From JBFWNG01 sp050251195 (GTDB taxonomy: Bacteria; Bdellovibrionota_B; Oligoflexia; Oligoflexales; Oligoflexaceae): a stretch of 55,130 bases of DNA. The position numbers and the translations under genes are program-made. Below the pieces are notes generated by a model. It was not told the DNA's origin and searched no databases. It saw nothing but the letters and a program-made list of their open reading frames with translations. Location of the stretch: the NCBI GenBank assembly GCA_050251195.1, contig JBFWNG010000021.1, positions 1 to 55,130 of the forward strand. The letters run 5' to 3'. This document shows, piece after piece, positions 9,308 through 17,235 of the stretch; position 1 is the first letter of the stretch, and every line of letters starts with the position of its first letter.

Positions 9308-9503
9308 GCCTATTTCCCTCTACCTTAGCCTTTTTTTCTTGCTCTTGAATCCAGGAGTCAATTTCAATCTTGCGAAAACGCCAAGCACCACCAACCTTGA
9401 ACCCTGGCAGTTTACCCTCGGAAGCTAACCGATAGGCTGTTTTCTCTGCCAATTTCAGGTAGAGAGCCAGTTCCTTGATGGTGAATATCTCAGCATTATC
9501 CAT
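9300..9503 (-). CDS. Excisionase/MerR-like helix-turn-helix regulator heading the hsd operon
   Basis: 67 residues from ATG at 9503. It is a classic excisionase-family (HTH_17) domain: FTIKELALYLKLAEKTAYRL, then the wing GFKVGGAWRFRKIEIDSWI. A GTG start at 9599 would add 32 residues that run through the inverted repeats upstream, so I prefer 9503, although no strong ribosome site precedes it. Its position directly before hsdR and beside three CTCAAAATTC repeats suggests an autoregulator controlling restriction (like RM controller proteins), or a recombination directionality factor. The sequence alone does not decide. Confidence 0.75.
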   Translation of the reverse strand: MDNAEIFTIKELALYLKLAEKTAYRLASEGKLPGFKVGGAWRFRKIEIDSWIQEQEKKAKVEGNRHD

Positions 9504-9524
9504 ATTGAGCGAATGCACCTTTGC

Positions 9525-9594
9525 GAATTTTGAGCCTATATTAAGAAAATAGAGGAATTTTGAGGAAAGGGGAAGGGCTTTTCTCAAAATTCCT
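9525..9594 (-). promoter_or_regulatory. Operator-like repeats upstream of the hsd operon
   Basis: GAATTTTGAG occurs at 9525-9534 and 9555-9564 and inverted (CTCAAAATTC) at 9583-9592. The last two sit in a perfect 12-bp inverted repeat (9553-9564 and 9583-9594). They lie immediately upstream of the HTH gene and are probable binding sites for it or for a phage regulator. Confidence 0.6.
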
Positions 9595-9607
9595 TTCACT
9601 CTTACGG

Positions 9608-9907
9608 TTACCGGTCATCCATCCCACTTCCACTGAGTTCATAGCTCATCAAAAACAGAATATCGCATCCAGCATGGGCTAGGTGACTTAAGCCTGATTC
9701 TGGGTCTTTGTCTTTACCTTGCATCCATGCAAACAGATGGCGAAGGATAGCCCCTACCAGTCGAGACCAGGCCATTCCTTTGCGCCAGTTATGGCGTCCG
9801 TACTTCTCAGCCCCGAAGGCCAGGACTTTGGCGATCTCGGTCAGGGCTTCGACTGGCAATAGTTCCAGGGGAACCTTGCCACTGTCGTATTTGAGTCCTT
9901 CGCTCAT
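9608..9907 (-). CDS. dATP/dGTP diphosphohydrolase-like protein (DUF5664 family)
   Basis: 99 residues resembling the phage DUF5664/PF18909 family: LKYDSGKVPLELLPVEAL, then FGAEKYGRHNWRKGMAWSRLVGAILRH and PESGLSHLAHAGCDILF. Related phage proteins hydrolyse dATP or dGTP and include MazZ of phages with 2-aminoadenine DNA. No purZ-like gene is present in the window, so a modified base is not implied. It is the last gene of the polymerase block and overlaps the HNH gene by 4 bp (ATGA). A role in adjusting host nucleotide pools during replication is inferred. Confidence 0.75.
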   Translation of the reverse strand: MSEGLKYDSGKVPLELLPVEALTEIAKVLAFGAEKYGRHNWRKGMAWSRLVGAILRHLFAWMQGKDKDPESGLSHLAHAGCDILFLMSYELSGSGMDDR

Positions 9908-10320
9908 GGGTATTGCGTTCCGTCCTCTGGAATGTCGAGAAAGCGAAGGTCTTTGTAGGCATGAACTTCCTTATGACAGTTGCTGCAAAGTAGATGGCAC
10001 CGCTTGGCCTCTGCCAATATCTTGTCCCAGGTCATATCCGTCAAAACAGCGGCATTGAGAGGTAATTGCTTGTCTTCGGCGCTTCGGTGATGAAATACCA
10101 TCACTTGGGGATGGAAAGCCCGTTGGCACCGTTCACAGATACCACCTTTTTCGGCGATCAATTTGGCCCGTAACAGGTGCCGTTTGAAATTCCGGTCTTC
10201 AGTGTGTTTGCGCCCAGCTTTGCCCGATGCGGTATTCCCCGGTGATGGGACACCGGAGGCCGAAGTGTTGCCCGGCCCGCTCGAAGCACTGGATCGCGAT
10301 TTTTCCGATTTCATCCGCAA
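9904..10320 (-). CDS. HNH endonuclease overlapping the DNA polymerase 3' end
   Basis: 138 residues. The fold is in the C-terminal half: zinc pair CERC, HH in VMVFHHRSAEDK, second pair CSNC, then HKEVHA. The first ~38 residues overlap the 3' end of the polymerase gene in another frame and have low complexity (rich in Ser and Gly). The ATG at 10320 has AGAGGA about 9 bases upstream. HNH proteins in phages act in packaging or as homing nucleases; a free-standing one fused onto the end of a replication gene suggests homing, which is inference. Confidence 0.7.
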   Translation of the reverse strand: MRMKSEKSRSSASSGPGNTSASGVPSPGNTASGKAGRKHTEDRNFKRHLLRAKLIAEKGGICERCQRAFHPQVMVFHHRSAEDKQLPLNAAVLTDMTWDKILAEAKRCHLLCSNCHKEVHAYKDLRFLDIPEDGTQYP

Positions 10321-12019
10321 ATTCCTCTTTGATTTGTAACTGAATCTCGTCGTGAATATGCGCTACCTGCGCCCAGTCTCGGCCCCAGACATACCCCTTG
10401 GCAGTCAACTCCTCGTATAGGAAGACCGTGGCTTGTTTGACCACCAAGGCCCCTGCCGATTGCAGCAGGGTGTTGAGGGCGGCATGTTGAGAGCGCACAT
10501 GCAGCAAGCGGCTATCCAGGCCCTTGAGAGTGCCTTTGGTTTCTACCTTGCCGGTAATCTCTTCCTTCAGGCGGCGAAGCGCCGGGGTCTTCTTCAGGAA
10601 CTTTGCCTTCAGGCGCTTACCGATATCGGCTCCCTTGCTCATAATGGCCCCGATGCGGGCATCCCCAGCCCCATATAGAAAGGCATAGATAAACCGCTTG
10701 GCGATAATGTTGCGAATCCAGTTGTGATGGGGCAAGTTCTTGTTGAAGACCGTACTGGCCGCAACCAAGCCCAGGCTCTTGGCGTTACGCCAGTGAATAT
10801 CGCCTTCCGCTACTTCCTTGGCAAAGGCCCCTTTGTCATACCGGGCCAGATAATGTCCCAGGCACCGCAATTCCAGACCACTGGCATCCACACCGACCAG
10901 ACGGTATCCAGGTGGCACCGTAAATAGGCTTCGGCATTCCTCGCCGTAGGGAATCCCTTTGGCGGGAACCTGGGCCATGTTGGGGTTTTTGTGGGTGCAA
11001 CGGCCTGTCACGGCCCCGTTGGTAATGACCTCGCCATGTATCCAGCCACTTTGCTGTTTCTTGAGCCAGGCTTGCGGGCCTTCGGCCAGTTGTGCAATCC
11101 GGTTCTGAATCATCAGATACTCGGAGAGGAGCTTTGCTTCCGGCCAGTCCAAAGCATCCAGAACGGATTCATCAATCTTGGGCTTGCCGTCTTCGGTGTA
11201 TTCACGGGGCACCCAGCCCCGTTGGACTTGCAGCCGGAAGGCTATCTGATCCCGGCTGTTGGGATTGAAAGCCGTTCGCTTGATTTTGTTGGTCAGAACA
11301 CCCTTTTGATAGCCGAACTTGGCATTATTGGTCTTGGGAACGAAGGGAATATACTCTTCCCAAGGCGGGAAGCATTGTTGCAGTTCCTCGACCAGCTCGT
11401 CTCGTTTTTGACGAAGCTTGGCATACAGCCTTTCCGCTGCTTGGATATCGAAGCAAAAGCCATGTTGTTCCTGTTTGAAGAGAATATGAGCAAAGTCATG
11501 CTCCAGCTTAATGGCCTGTTCACTGTACCGCTTGGATTCCAGTTTCTGCCAGAGCCGATAGGTAACTCGAACGTCCTGTTCGCAATACCGTTGCATCTCC
11601 TCAGACCATTGTTCCCACGGCCCCCGGAAGCTGTCCTTTTGGGTGTCCAACCGATGCCCCCAGGCTTCCAGGGCATGCTTGCCAATCATCTTGGTGGGGA
11701 AATCCGGGCGCTTGTGGCGATAGGAGAAATCCCGATCCTTGAGGTTGGCGTAGATAAGGCGACTCATTACCAGGGTGTCCCGGATGGTGCCCTTGGGTTG
11801 GAAATCGGGATAGAGCTTCTGGATCACCGGCAGGTCAAACTTAATAATGTTGTGGCCGATGATGAGATCCGCTTCCTGCAATAGAGAAAGGCCCGCTTCG
11901 ATTTGAAACGGGCCGAAACTGTAGATGGCTTGGGTGTCTATGTCCAGGAGGACGAGACAGTGGATGGTGGTATAGGTTTCCAGGAAGCCATCCGTCTCCA
12001 CGTCAAAAACGTAGCGCAT
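10199..12019 (-). CDS. T7-type family A DNA polymerase with 3'-5' exonuclease
   Basis: 606 residues. The exonuclease domain has Asp6/Glu8 (FDVETDG), GHNIIKFD (55-62) and Tyr145...Asp149 (YCEQDV), so proofreading should be intact. Polymerase motif A is VDASGLELR (Asp378), motif B KRFIYAFLYGAG (Lys441) and motif C HIHDEIQ (His556, Asp557). These resemble T7 gp5, but the protein is about 100 residues shorter, consistent with absence of the thioredoxin-binding loop. AGGAGG precedes the start. It is the equivalent of gene 5, but no gene 4 helicase-primase precedes it: the arsenic island lies there. The element also encodes a beta clamp, which could help processivity (speculative). Confidence 0.95.
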   Translation of the reverse strand: MRYVFDVETDGFLETYTTIHCLVLLDIDTQAIYSFGPFQIEAGLSLLQEADLIIGHNIIKFDLPVIQKLYPDFQPKGTIRDTLVMSRLIYANLKDRDFSYRHKRPDFPTKMIGKHALEAWGHRLDTQKDSFRGPWEQWSEEMQRYCEQDVRVTYRLWQKLESKRYSEQAIKLEHDFAHILFKQEQHGFCFDIQAAERLYAKLRQKRDELVEELQQCFPPWEEYIPFVPKTNNAKFGYQKGVLTNKIKRTAFNPNSRDQIAFRLQVQRGWVPREYTEDGKPKIDESVLDALDWPEAKLLSEYLMIQNRIAQLAEGPQAWLKKQQSGWIHGEVITNGAVTGRCTHKNPNMAQVPAKGIPYGEECRSLFTVPPGYRLVGVDASGLELRCLGHYLARYDKGAFAKEVAEGDIHWRNAKSLGLVAASTVFNKNLPHHNWIRNIIAKRFIYAFLYGAGDARIGAIMSKGADIGKRLKAKFLKKTPALRRLKEEITGKVETKGTLKGLDSRLLHVRSQHAALNTLLQSAGALVVKQATVFLYEELTAKGYVWGRDWAQVAHIHDEIQLQIKEEFADEIGKIAIQCFERAGQHFGLRCPITGEYRIGQSWAQTH

Positions 12020-12047
12020 AACGGGTTTCCTCCTGTAAAATTGGGGT

Positions 12048-12380
12048 ATGGAAGTCGCGCGTTCAATTTTTTATTTTTTGCTGGCCGGTTTGTGTGAGAT
12101 TGGCGGCGGGTATTTGGTTTGGTTATGGCTCCGCGAAGGAAAAAGTTTTTGGCTGGCCATTGCAGGAGCCGTCATTTTAGTGCTTTACGGCGTGATTCCA
12201 ACATTGCAACCCGCCAACTTTGGCCGTGTTTATGCCGCATACGGTGGCGTATTTATTGTGCTGTCCATTCTGTGGGGCTGGAAAATTGATAAAGTGATGC
12301 CGGATAGGCCGGATGTAATAGGTGCAGCGATTGCCCTGGTTGGTGTTGCTGTCATCATGTACTGGCCACGAGGCAGCTAG
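12048..12380 (+). CDS. YnfA/UPF0060 family small membrane protein
   Basis: 110 residues with four hydrophobic segments (about 5-25, 32-52, 60-80, 87-106) and the family signatures LCEIGGGYLVWLWLREG and YAAYGGVFI. YnfA proteins are related to small multidrug resistance transporters and are often found with resistance genes. It faces away from the DNA polymerase gene and overlaps the next minus-strand gene by 4 bp. It probably entered with the arsenic cargo. The ribosome site is weak. Confidence 0.85.
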   Translation: MEVARSIFYFLLAGLCEIGGGYLVWLWLREGKSFWLAIAGAVILVLYGVIPTLQPANFGRVYAAYGGVFIVLSILWGWKIDKVMPDRPDVIGAAIALVGVAVIMYWPRGS

Positions 12381-12568
12381 TTTTTAGGCATTTTTCTCTG
12401 TTTACCCAACCCTTGTGCCCGACAGTCTAAGCAATAGCGCCATCGGGGCGGCTCTTTGGCGTTGTGGCGATCCACGTCAAGAAAAGCCCGGTTACAGGTC
12501 TTGTTCTTGCAGAAATGGACAACATAGGGGCGGTTTTCAGGTGTCTTAGCGTTATGAGGATGACGCAT
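12377..12568 (-). CDS. Small Cys-rich zinc-ribbon-like phage protein
   Basis: 63 residues, basic, with two cysteine pairs (HFCKNKTC and YCLDC) that could bind zinc. AGGAG lies 7 bases before the ATG. It is co-oriented with the polymerase gene downstream and may be a leftover phage gene from the interval where T7 carries gene 4. It separates YnfA from the ars operon, so the cargo is not one clean block. Function unknown. Confidence 0.6.
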   Translation of the reverse strand: MRHPHNAKTPENRPYVVHFCKNKTCNRAFLDVDRHNAKEPPRWRYCLDCRAQGLGKQRKMPKN

Positions 12569-12666
12569 GGCAAGACTCCTGTTTGTTTTCAGGGTAGGGC
12601 TTTACAAATCCAAGAAGTTGGATAATAATTCTATATATGGCGAATTGAAGTAATGAGGTTTAACCC

Positions 12667-13035
12667 TTGCGCGATTTCATGAACGTTGTCAAAGCCTTGG
12701 CTGAAGAGAATCGGGTTCGCATTCTCTGTTTGCTTCAAGAACAAGACTTGTGCGTTTGCCAGATTATTGAAGTGCTAGAACTGGCCCCCTCAACGGTGAG
12801 TAAGCACCTTTCCATCCTGCATCAAGCCCGGTTGATTGATTCCGAAAAAAAAGGCCGCTGGGTGTATTACTCGTTGGCATGCGGTGATGCGCCTTCGGAA
12901 GTTTGCGCGGCTTGCCAGTGGATTTTTGAATCTCTATCAGACGAACCCAAGATTAAAGCCGATGCCAAAAAACTAAAACAGGTCATGAAACTAGACCCGG
13001 AAGAATTATGCAAAGTGCAGGCAGGAAGATGTTAG
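12667..13035 (+). CDS. arsR: ArsR-family arsenic-responsive repressor
   Basis: 122 residues. Winged helix with metalloid site DLCVCQI followed by the recognition helix APSTVSKHLSILHQARLI, matching the ELCVCDL arrangement of ArsR. The C-terminus has further cysteines (CGDAPSEVCAACQW). It should bind the ars promoter and be released by As(III) or Sb(III). The start could be TTG at 12667, after TGAGGT, or ATG at 12679. It is first in the operon, overlapping arsC. The 12569-12666 spacer is AT-rich and presumably holds promoter and operator; I cannot fix the hexamers. Confidence 0.93.
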   Translation: MRDFMNVVKALAEENRVRILCLLQEQDLCVCQIIEVLELAPSTVSKHLSILHQARLIDSEKKGRWVYYSLACGDAPSEVCAACQWIFESLSDEPKIKADAKKLKQVMKLDPEELCKVQAGRC

Positions 13036-13484
13036 ACAATAAATTGAAAATCTTATTTCTCTGTACCGGAAACTCCTGCCGAAGCCAAATGGCTGAAGGT
13101 TGGGCACGGCACCTTAAAGGGGACGTACTGGATGTCTATTCCGCCGGAGTGGAAACCCACGGACTCAACCCGTCTGCCGTCCAGGTCATGAAGGAAGCAG
13201 GCGTGGATATTTCTGGTCATCGTTCCAAGCACGTAGACGAACTGAAGGACATTGCTTTTGATGCGGTGGTGACTGTCTGTGATAACGCCAGTGAGAGTTG
13301 TCCTTTGTTTCCCGGAAAAACTAAGGTGGTTCATCACAGCTTTGATGACCCACCCAAGCTGGCCAAAGGATTATCTGGGGAGGATGCCTTGAACATTTAT
13401 CGTCGGGTTCGGGATGACATCCGAAAGTTTGTTGAAACCCTGCCCCAAAGCCTGAATTTAAACAATAAGGAAAGGAACGGTTAG
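13029..13484 (+). CDS. arsC: Arsenate reductase, thioredoxin-linked low-molecular-weight phosphatase type
   Basis: 151 residues from ATG at 13029; an ATG at 13008, with GGAAG upstream, is an alternative start. It reduces arsenate to arsenite for export. The phosphatase P-loop CTGNSCRS is near the N-terminus, and the resolving cysteines appear in TVCDNASESCPLF, followed by HHSFDDPPK. This pattern matches the thioredoxin-coupled ArsC of plasmid pI258 (Cys10, Cys82, Cys89). Overlaps arsR by 7 bp. Confidence 0.93.
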   Translation: MLDNKLKILFLCTGNSCRSQMAEGWARHLKGDVLDVYSAGVETHGLNPSAVQVMKEAGVDISGHRSKHVDELKDIAFDAVVTVCDNASESCPLFPGKTKVVHHSFDDPPKLAKGLSGEDALNIYRRVRDDIRKFVETLPQSLNLNNKERNG

Positions 13485-13487
13485 ATC

Positions 13488-13994
13488 ATGCAAAGTCGCG
13501 TCCATATCAATATTCCGGTATCGGATATAGAACGGTCGGTTACGTTTTATAGCAAGCTTTTTGGTGTTAAGCCAAACAAAACAAAACCCGATTATGCCAA
13601 CTTCCGGCTGGAAAACCCAGCCCTGCATCTTGCCCTGGTGCTGCGTCCTGACTATACAGGCAAAGACCCCGCCTTTGATTTTGACCAGCATTTTGGTGTG
13701 GAACTCTTTGATGAGAGCATCCTGAACACCTGGAAAGAGCGGGTCAAAACCGCCGGGATTTTTCCGCATCTGGAAGAGGAAGACGTAACCTGCTGTTATG
13801 CAGTAGCCAATAAATTCTGGATGCAAGACCCGGACGGTAACGAATGGGAATTCTGGGTTCGCACTGATGACGAGGGCGAAACACTCTACCGCTCATCTTC
13901 TGAGGAGGAAAGCGCTTGCTGCACACCCAAGCAAGAGGCCAAAGAAGAAACCTGCTGTGTGCCGAAAGCAGTAAGTACCAGTAGCTGCTGTTAA
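13488..13994 (+). CDS. ArsI/CadI-family VOC metalloprotein (C-As lyase-like)
   Basis: 168 residues. Glyoxalase/VOC fold with HINIPVSDIERSVTFYSKLFG at the start, the vicinal cysteine pair DVTCCYA typical of ArsI, and DPDGNEWEFW. ArsI is an Fe(II) dioxygenase that removes methyl groups from trivalent organoarsenicals. The C-terminal tail (about 140-168) has three further CC pairs, which could hold metalloid. It lies between arsC and a cation transporter. CadI-type metal binding is the alternative activity. Confidence 0.85.
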   Translation: MQSRVHINIPVSDIERSVTFYSKLFGVKPNKTKPDYANFRLENPALHLALVLRPDYTGKDPAFDFDQHFGVELFDESILNTWKERVKTAGIFPHLEEEDVTCCYAVANKFWMQDPDGNEWEFWVRTDDEGETLYRSSSEEESACCTPKQEAKEETCCVPKAVSTSSCC

Positions 13995-14004
13995 GGATTA
14001 GCCA

Positions 14005-14664
14005 ATGGAAACGGATACTTGTTGTAATAGTCGTTGTGATACTGGCCAGACCGCCAATCTCAAGTCCCTGAAGATTGGTATTGCCTTGGTTGCCTTCACC
14101 ATTCTCTATAACGTCCTGGAATCTGTTATTGCATTATTTTCAGGGTATAAGGCAGAAAGCATTGCTCTGGTTGGTTTTGGCTTTGATAGCCTGATTGAAG
14201 TTTCAGCGGCTGTCCTGGTTCTTTGGCGCTTAATGCTGCAACTGAGGCAGGCTAGTGACGAACGAGTTGAACAGGCGGAAACCGGAGTTCACAGATTTGT
14301 GGGGATCACGTTTTTTGCGTTGTCACTCTATATTCTCTTTGATGCAGGCATGGTGCTGTTTCATCAGGAAGCGCCCAAAGAGAGCCTGATTGGTATTATT
14401 CTGGCTATTGTATCTTTGATTGTCATGCCGGTTTTGGCCTGGGGAAAAATCAAGGTTGCAAAAGAAATCAACAGTGCTTCACTGGCGGCGGAAGCAAAAG
14501 AAACCATTGCCTGCTCACTTTTATCCTTGATCTTATTGATGGGATTATCGGCAAATGCCTTGTGGGGATGGTGGTGGGCCGATCCGGTGGCTGGGCTTGC
14601 CATGATTCCTTGGTTGATTAAAGAAGGCATTGCAGGAATCAAAGGAGAAGGCTGTTGTGGCTAA
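14005..14664 (+). CDS. Cation diffusion facilitator-like membrane transporter
   Basis: 219 residues with six predicted membrane segments. The family signature GFDSLIEVSAAVLVLWR is in segment 2 and a further region, WWADPVAGLAMIPWLIKEG, is at the end. A Cys-rich N-terminus (CCNSRC) and C-terminus (CCG) may bind thiophilic metal. It lacks the long cytosolic C-terminal domain of classical CDF proteins. The substrate is unknown; its place between arsI and acr3 suggests metalloid or heavy-metal export. Its end overlaps the acr3 start. Confidence 0.8.
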   Translation: METDTCCNSRCDTGQTANLKSLKIGIALVAFTILYNVLESVIALFSGYKAESIALVGFGFDSLIEVSAAVLVLWRLMLQLRQASDERVEQAETGVHRFVGITFFALSLYILFDAGMVLFHQEAPKESLIGIILAIVSLIVMPVLAWGKIKVAKEINSASLAAEAKETIACSLLSLILLMGLSANALWGWWWADPVAGLAMIPWLIKEGIAGIKGEGCCG

Positions 14665-15745
14665 TGTGTCTGACACCCCATTGTGCCGGTTGTCATTTCT
14701 GGATCGGTATCTGACTCTCTGGATCTTTCTGGCAATGGCTTTGGGCGTGGGTATAGGGGCATTATCTCCAAACGTCGAGCAATTTTGGAATAAATTCCAG
14801 GTCGGCACCACCAATATTCCCATCGCAATCGGCTTGATCCTCATGATGTATCCACCGTTGGCCAAGGTGAAGTATGAGGAACTAGGGCGTGTTTTCAAGG
14901 ACTGGAAAATCCTGAGCGTATCTCTGATTCAGAACTGGGTCATTGGCCCGGTGTTAATGTTTCTGTTGGCCATTGCCTTTCTTTCAAATCAGCCGGAGTA
15001 TATGGTGGGTCTGATTATGATCGGCCTTGCCCGGTGTATCGCAATGGTCATTGTCTGGAACGATCTGGCCAAGGGCGATCCTGAATATGCCGCTGGACTG
15101 GTGGCCTTGAATAGTATTTTCCAAGTGCTATTTTATAGCGTGTATGCGTGGTTCTTTATCACTTGGCTTCCACCCAAGATTGGCTTGGATGGGGCATTGG
15201 TCGATATCAGTATGGGACAAATCGCTGAAAGTGTTTTTATCTACTTGGGCATTCCCTTTATTGCAGGTATGCTAACCCGATTCTTTTTGCTCAAGGTTAA
15301 AGGGAAGACTTGGTATGAGGAACAGTTTATTCCAAAAATAAGCCCAATTACACTGATTGCCTTGCTGTTCACTATCGTAGTGATGTTCAGCCTCAAGGGA
15401 AATCTCATCGTCCAGATCCCGATGGATGTGGTGAAAATTGCCATTCCGCTTCTGATCTATTTTGTCGTGATGTTCCTGGTCACATTCTGGATGGCCTACA
15501 AGCTGGGAGCCGATTATTCCAAATCTGCCGCGCTCTCGTTTACGGCAGCGGGAAATAACTTTGAACTGGCCATTGCAGTTGCCGTGGCTGTTTTTGGGAT
15601 TCATTCCGGGGCCGCGTTTGCTGCTGTCATTGGCCCCTTGATTGAAGTGCCCGCATTGATCGGCTTGGTCAACGTGGCCTTTTGGATTCAACGCCGGTTT
15701 TATGGGAAGCAGTCGTCTATTACTGCTTTACCGGCGAACAAATAG
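14657..15745 (+). CDS. acr3: ACR3-family arsenite efflux permease
   Basis: 362 residues from GTG at 14657, chosen because AAAGGAG (14641-14647) precedes it; it overlaps the CDF stop. Ten membrane segments. Signatures are MMYPPLAKVKYEEL, GLARCIAMVIVWNDLAKGD with the conserved thiolate Cys, and FTAAGNNFELAIAVAVAVFG. ACR3 exports As(III) using the proton motive force and completes the path from ArsC. A 53-bp gap follows, with a separate promoter for the PadR genes. Confidence 0.95.
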   Translation: MANVSDTPLCRLSFLDRYLTLWIFLAMALGVGIGALSPNVEQFWNKFQVGTTNIPIAIGLILMMYPPLAKVKYEELGRVFKDWKILSVSLIQNWVIGPVLMFLLAIAFLSNQPEYMVGLIMIGLARCIAMVIVWNDLAKGDPEYAAGLVALNSIFQVLFYSVYAWFFITWLPPKIGLDGALVDISMGQIAESVFIYLGIPFIAGMLTRFFLLKVKGKTWYEEQFIPKISPITLIALLFTIVVMFSLKGNLIVQIPMDVVKIAIPLLIYFVVMFLVTFWMAYKLGADYSKSAALSFTAAGNNFELAIAVAVAVFGIHSGAAFAAVIGPLIEVPALIGLVNVAFWIQRRFYGKQSSITALPANK

Positions 15746-15750
15746 TATTA

Positions 15751-15778
15751 TTGACTTTCGATATTGATAGCCGATAAT
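15751..15778 (+). promoter_or_regulatory. Sigma70-like promoter of the PadR-hemerythrin operon
   Basis: TTGACT (15751-15756), a 16-base spacer and GATAAT (15773-15778). The flanks ATATT...AATAT (15761-15780) form an imperfect dyad over the -10 element, a likely PadR operator. Confidence 0.6.
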
Positions 15779-15798
15779 ATGGAGCAAGAGGTAAAACT

Positions 15799-16095
15799 AT
15801 GCTCCGGGATATCGAATTAGCCTTTATCAAACTGCATATCCTCCACCACGCAGCGGAAGAGGAAGTTTTCGGCATTGGCTTGATTGAAGAGTTGGATACT
15901 CACGGGTATGACCTCAGCCCAGGTACGTTGTACCCCACGCTTTCCAAAATGGAAGACCTGAATTGGCTAACGTGTGAAACCCGAACCGTCGAGGGAAAAC
16001 AGCGCAAATATTACCGGATTACGCCGGATGGAGAAGTATTCCTGAAAGAGATCAAAGGAAAGCTCAAAGAGCTTTATGACGAATTGATGGAATGA
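15799..16095 (+). CDS. PadR-family transcriptional regulator
   Basis: 98 residues. PadR winged helix: LHHAAEEEVFGIGLIEELDTHGYDL, then the signature SPGTLYPTLSKMEDLNWL and wing KQRKYYRITPDG. It likely represses its own short operon (hemerythrin, DoxX, TSUP) through the dyad at 15761-15780. The inducer is unknown; arsenic or redox stress fits the context. Confidence 0.9.
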   Translation: MLRDIELAFIKLHILHHAAEEEVFGIGLIEELDTHGYDLSPGTLYPTLSKMEDLNWLTCETRTVEGKQRKYYRITPDGEVFLKEIKGKLKELYDELME

Positions 16096-16104
16096 GGTAA
16101 GACC

Positions 16105-16791
16105 ATGAACACGTCCAGACGACAATTTATCAAGCAAGTTGGTATTACTGCCGGTGTACTGGTAGGCGCTATGATGGTTCCTCAGTGGGTTTTATCAAAA
16201 GAGAAACATGAAGAGGAAGAAGTCTCTGCCGTTGAAGACTTGATGAGAGAACATGGCCTCTTGGAACGTTTGTTGTTGGTTTATGAAGCGTCTATACGTC
16301 GATTGACCGACAACGACGATGTGCCTTTAGAACTGATCCATAAAGCTGCCAAGATCAACCGGGATTTTATTGAAAATTATCACGAAAAACTGGAAGAGGA
16401 TTACTTGTTTCATCGGCTGTTAAAAGCCAACAAACAAGTGGCTTTGGTGAATACCTTGATCGACCAGCATCAGGCGGGACGACGATTAACAGATAACATT
16501 TTGGATCTTTCAAACTCGTCAAATTCTTTCCAACGGGAGACTTTAATTCAAAATATCTCTCAATATATCACTATGTATCGTCCCCATGCATCCAGGGAAG
16601 ATACAGTCCTGTTCCCTGCTTTCAAGGAAATTGTATCCGAGAAAGAATACAACGAATTAGGCGAACAATTTGAAGAAAAAGAGCATCAATTGTTTGGAGA
16701 AGGCGGCTTCCAAAGCGTTTTGGAAGAGGTAGCCGAACTGGAAAAACAATTGGGTATTGATGACCTGTCGAAATTCACGCCATCGGTATAG
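16105..16791 (+). CDS. Tat-exported hemerythrin-domain protein
   Basis: 228 residues. The N-terminus has a twin-arginine motif (SRRQFIKQVG) and a hydrophobic stretch to about residue 30, so export through Tat is likely. The hemerythrin-like four-helix domain carries the iron-ligand pattern: REHGLL, NYHEKLEEDYLFHRL, DQHQAGR and YRPHASREDTVLF. Such proteins bind a di-iron centre and sense or store oxygen or NO. In this operon it may be linked to oxidative or metalloid stress in the periplasm, which is inference. Confidence 0.8.
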   Translation: MNTSRRQFIKQVGITAGVLVGAMMVPQWVLSKEKHEEEEVSAVEDLMREHGLLERLLLVYEASIRRLTDNDDVPLELIHKAAKINRDFIENYHEKLEEDYLFHRLLKANKQVALVNTLIDQHQAGRRLTDNILDLSNSSNSFQRETLIQNISQYITMYRPHASREDTVLFPAFKEIVSEKEYNELGEQFEEKEHQLFGEGGFQSVLEEVAELEKQLGIDDLSKFTPSV

Positions 16792-16802
16792 GAGAAAGAG
16801 AC

Positions 16803-17234
16803 TTGTTGAAATGGCTTCTTGATTCTAATGCCCCCAAAGCAACTGTTTTAATCCGGTTGATGGTTGGTGCTGTGTTTCTTTCGGAAGGGATTCAAAAGTT
16901 TCTATTCCCGGATGCTTTGGGCGCAGGCCGCTTTGCCAAAATCGGACTTCCAAACCCGGAATTTCTAGGCCATTTTGTCGGCAGTTTTGAAATGGTTTGT
17001 GGGGCTTTGGTGTTACTCGGATTATTCACCCGGCTTGCGTCGATTCCGCTCATTGTCATTATACTGGTGGCCATTGCGTCAACCAAGATGCCCATTCTCC
17101 TGAACGAAGGCTTTTGGAAAATGGCACATGAAGCCCGGACAGACTGGTCAATGCTTCTAGGGGCATTGTTCTTGTTACTTGTAGGTGCGGGCGCTTACTC
17201 CCTGGATGCCTGTTTAAGCAAAAGGATGAAGTAG
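16803..17234 (+). CDS. DoxX-family membrane protein
   Basis: 143 residues, starting at TTG after GGAGAAAGAG. Four membrane segments; the family signature VLIRLMVGAVFLSEGIQKF is at the N-terminus and GSFEMVCGALVLLGLFTRLASI in the middle. DoxX proteins take part in quinone or thiosulfate redox and membrane stress complexes. It lies between the hemerythrin and TSUP genes. Confidence 0.85.
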   Translation: MLKWLLDSNAPKATVLIRLMVGAVFLSEGIQKFLFPDALGAGRFAKIGLPNPEFLGHFVGSFEMVCGALVLLGLFTRLASIPLIVIILVAIASTKMPILLNEGFWKMAHEARTDWSMLLGALFLLLVGAGAYSLDACLSKRMK

Positions 17235-17235
17235 G

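Noticed and set aside
10991..11884. 297-codon plus-strand ORF antisense to DNA polymerase
   Set aside because: Shadow of a conserved gene; no ribosome site or family.
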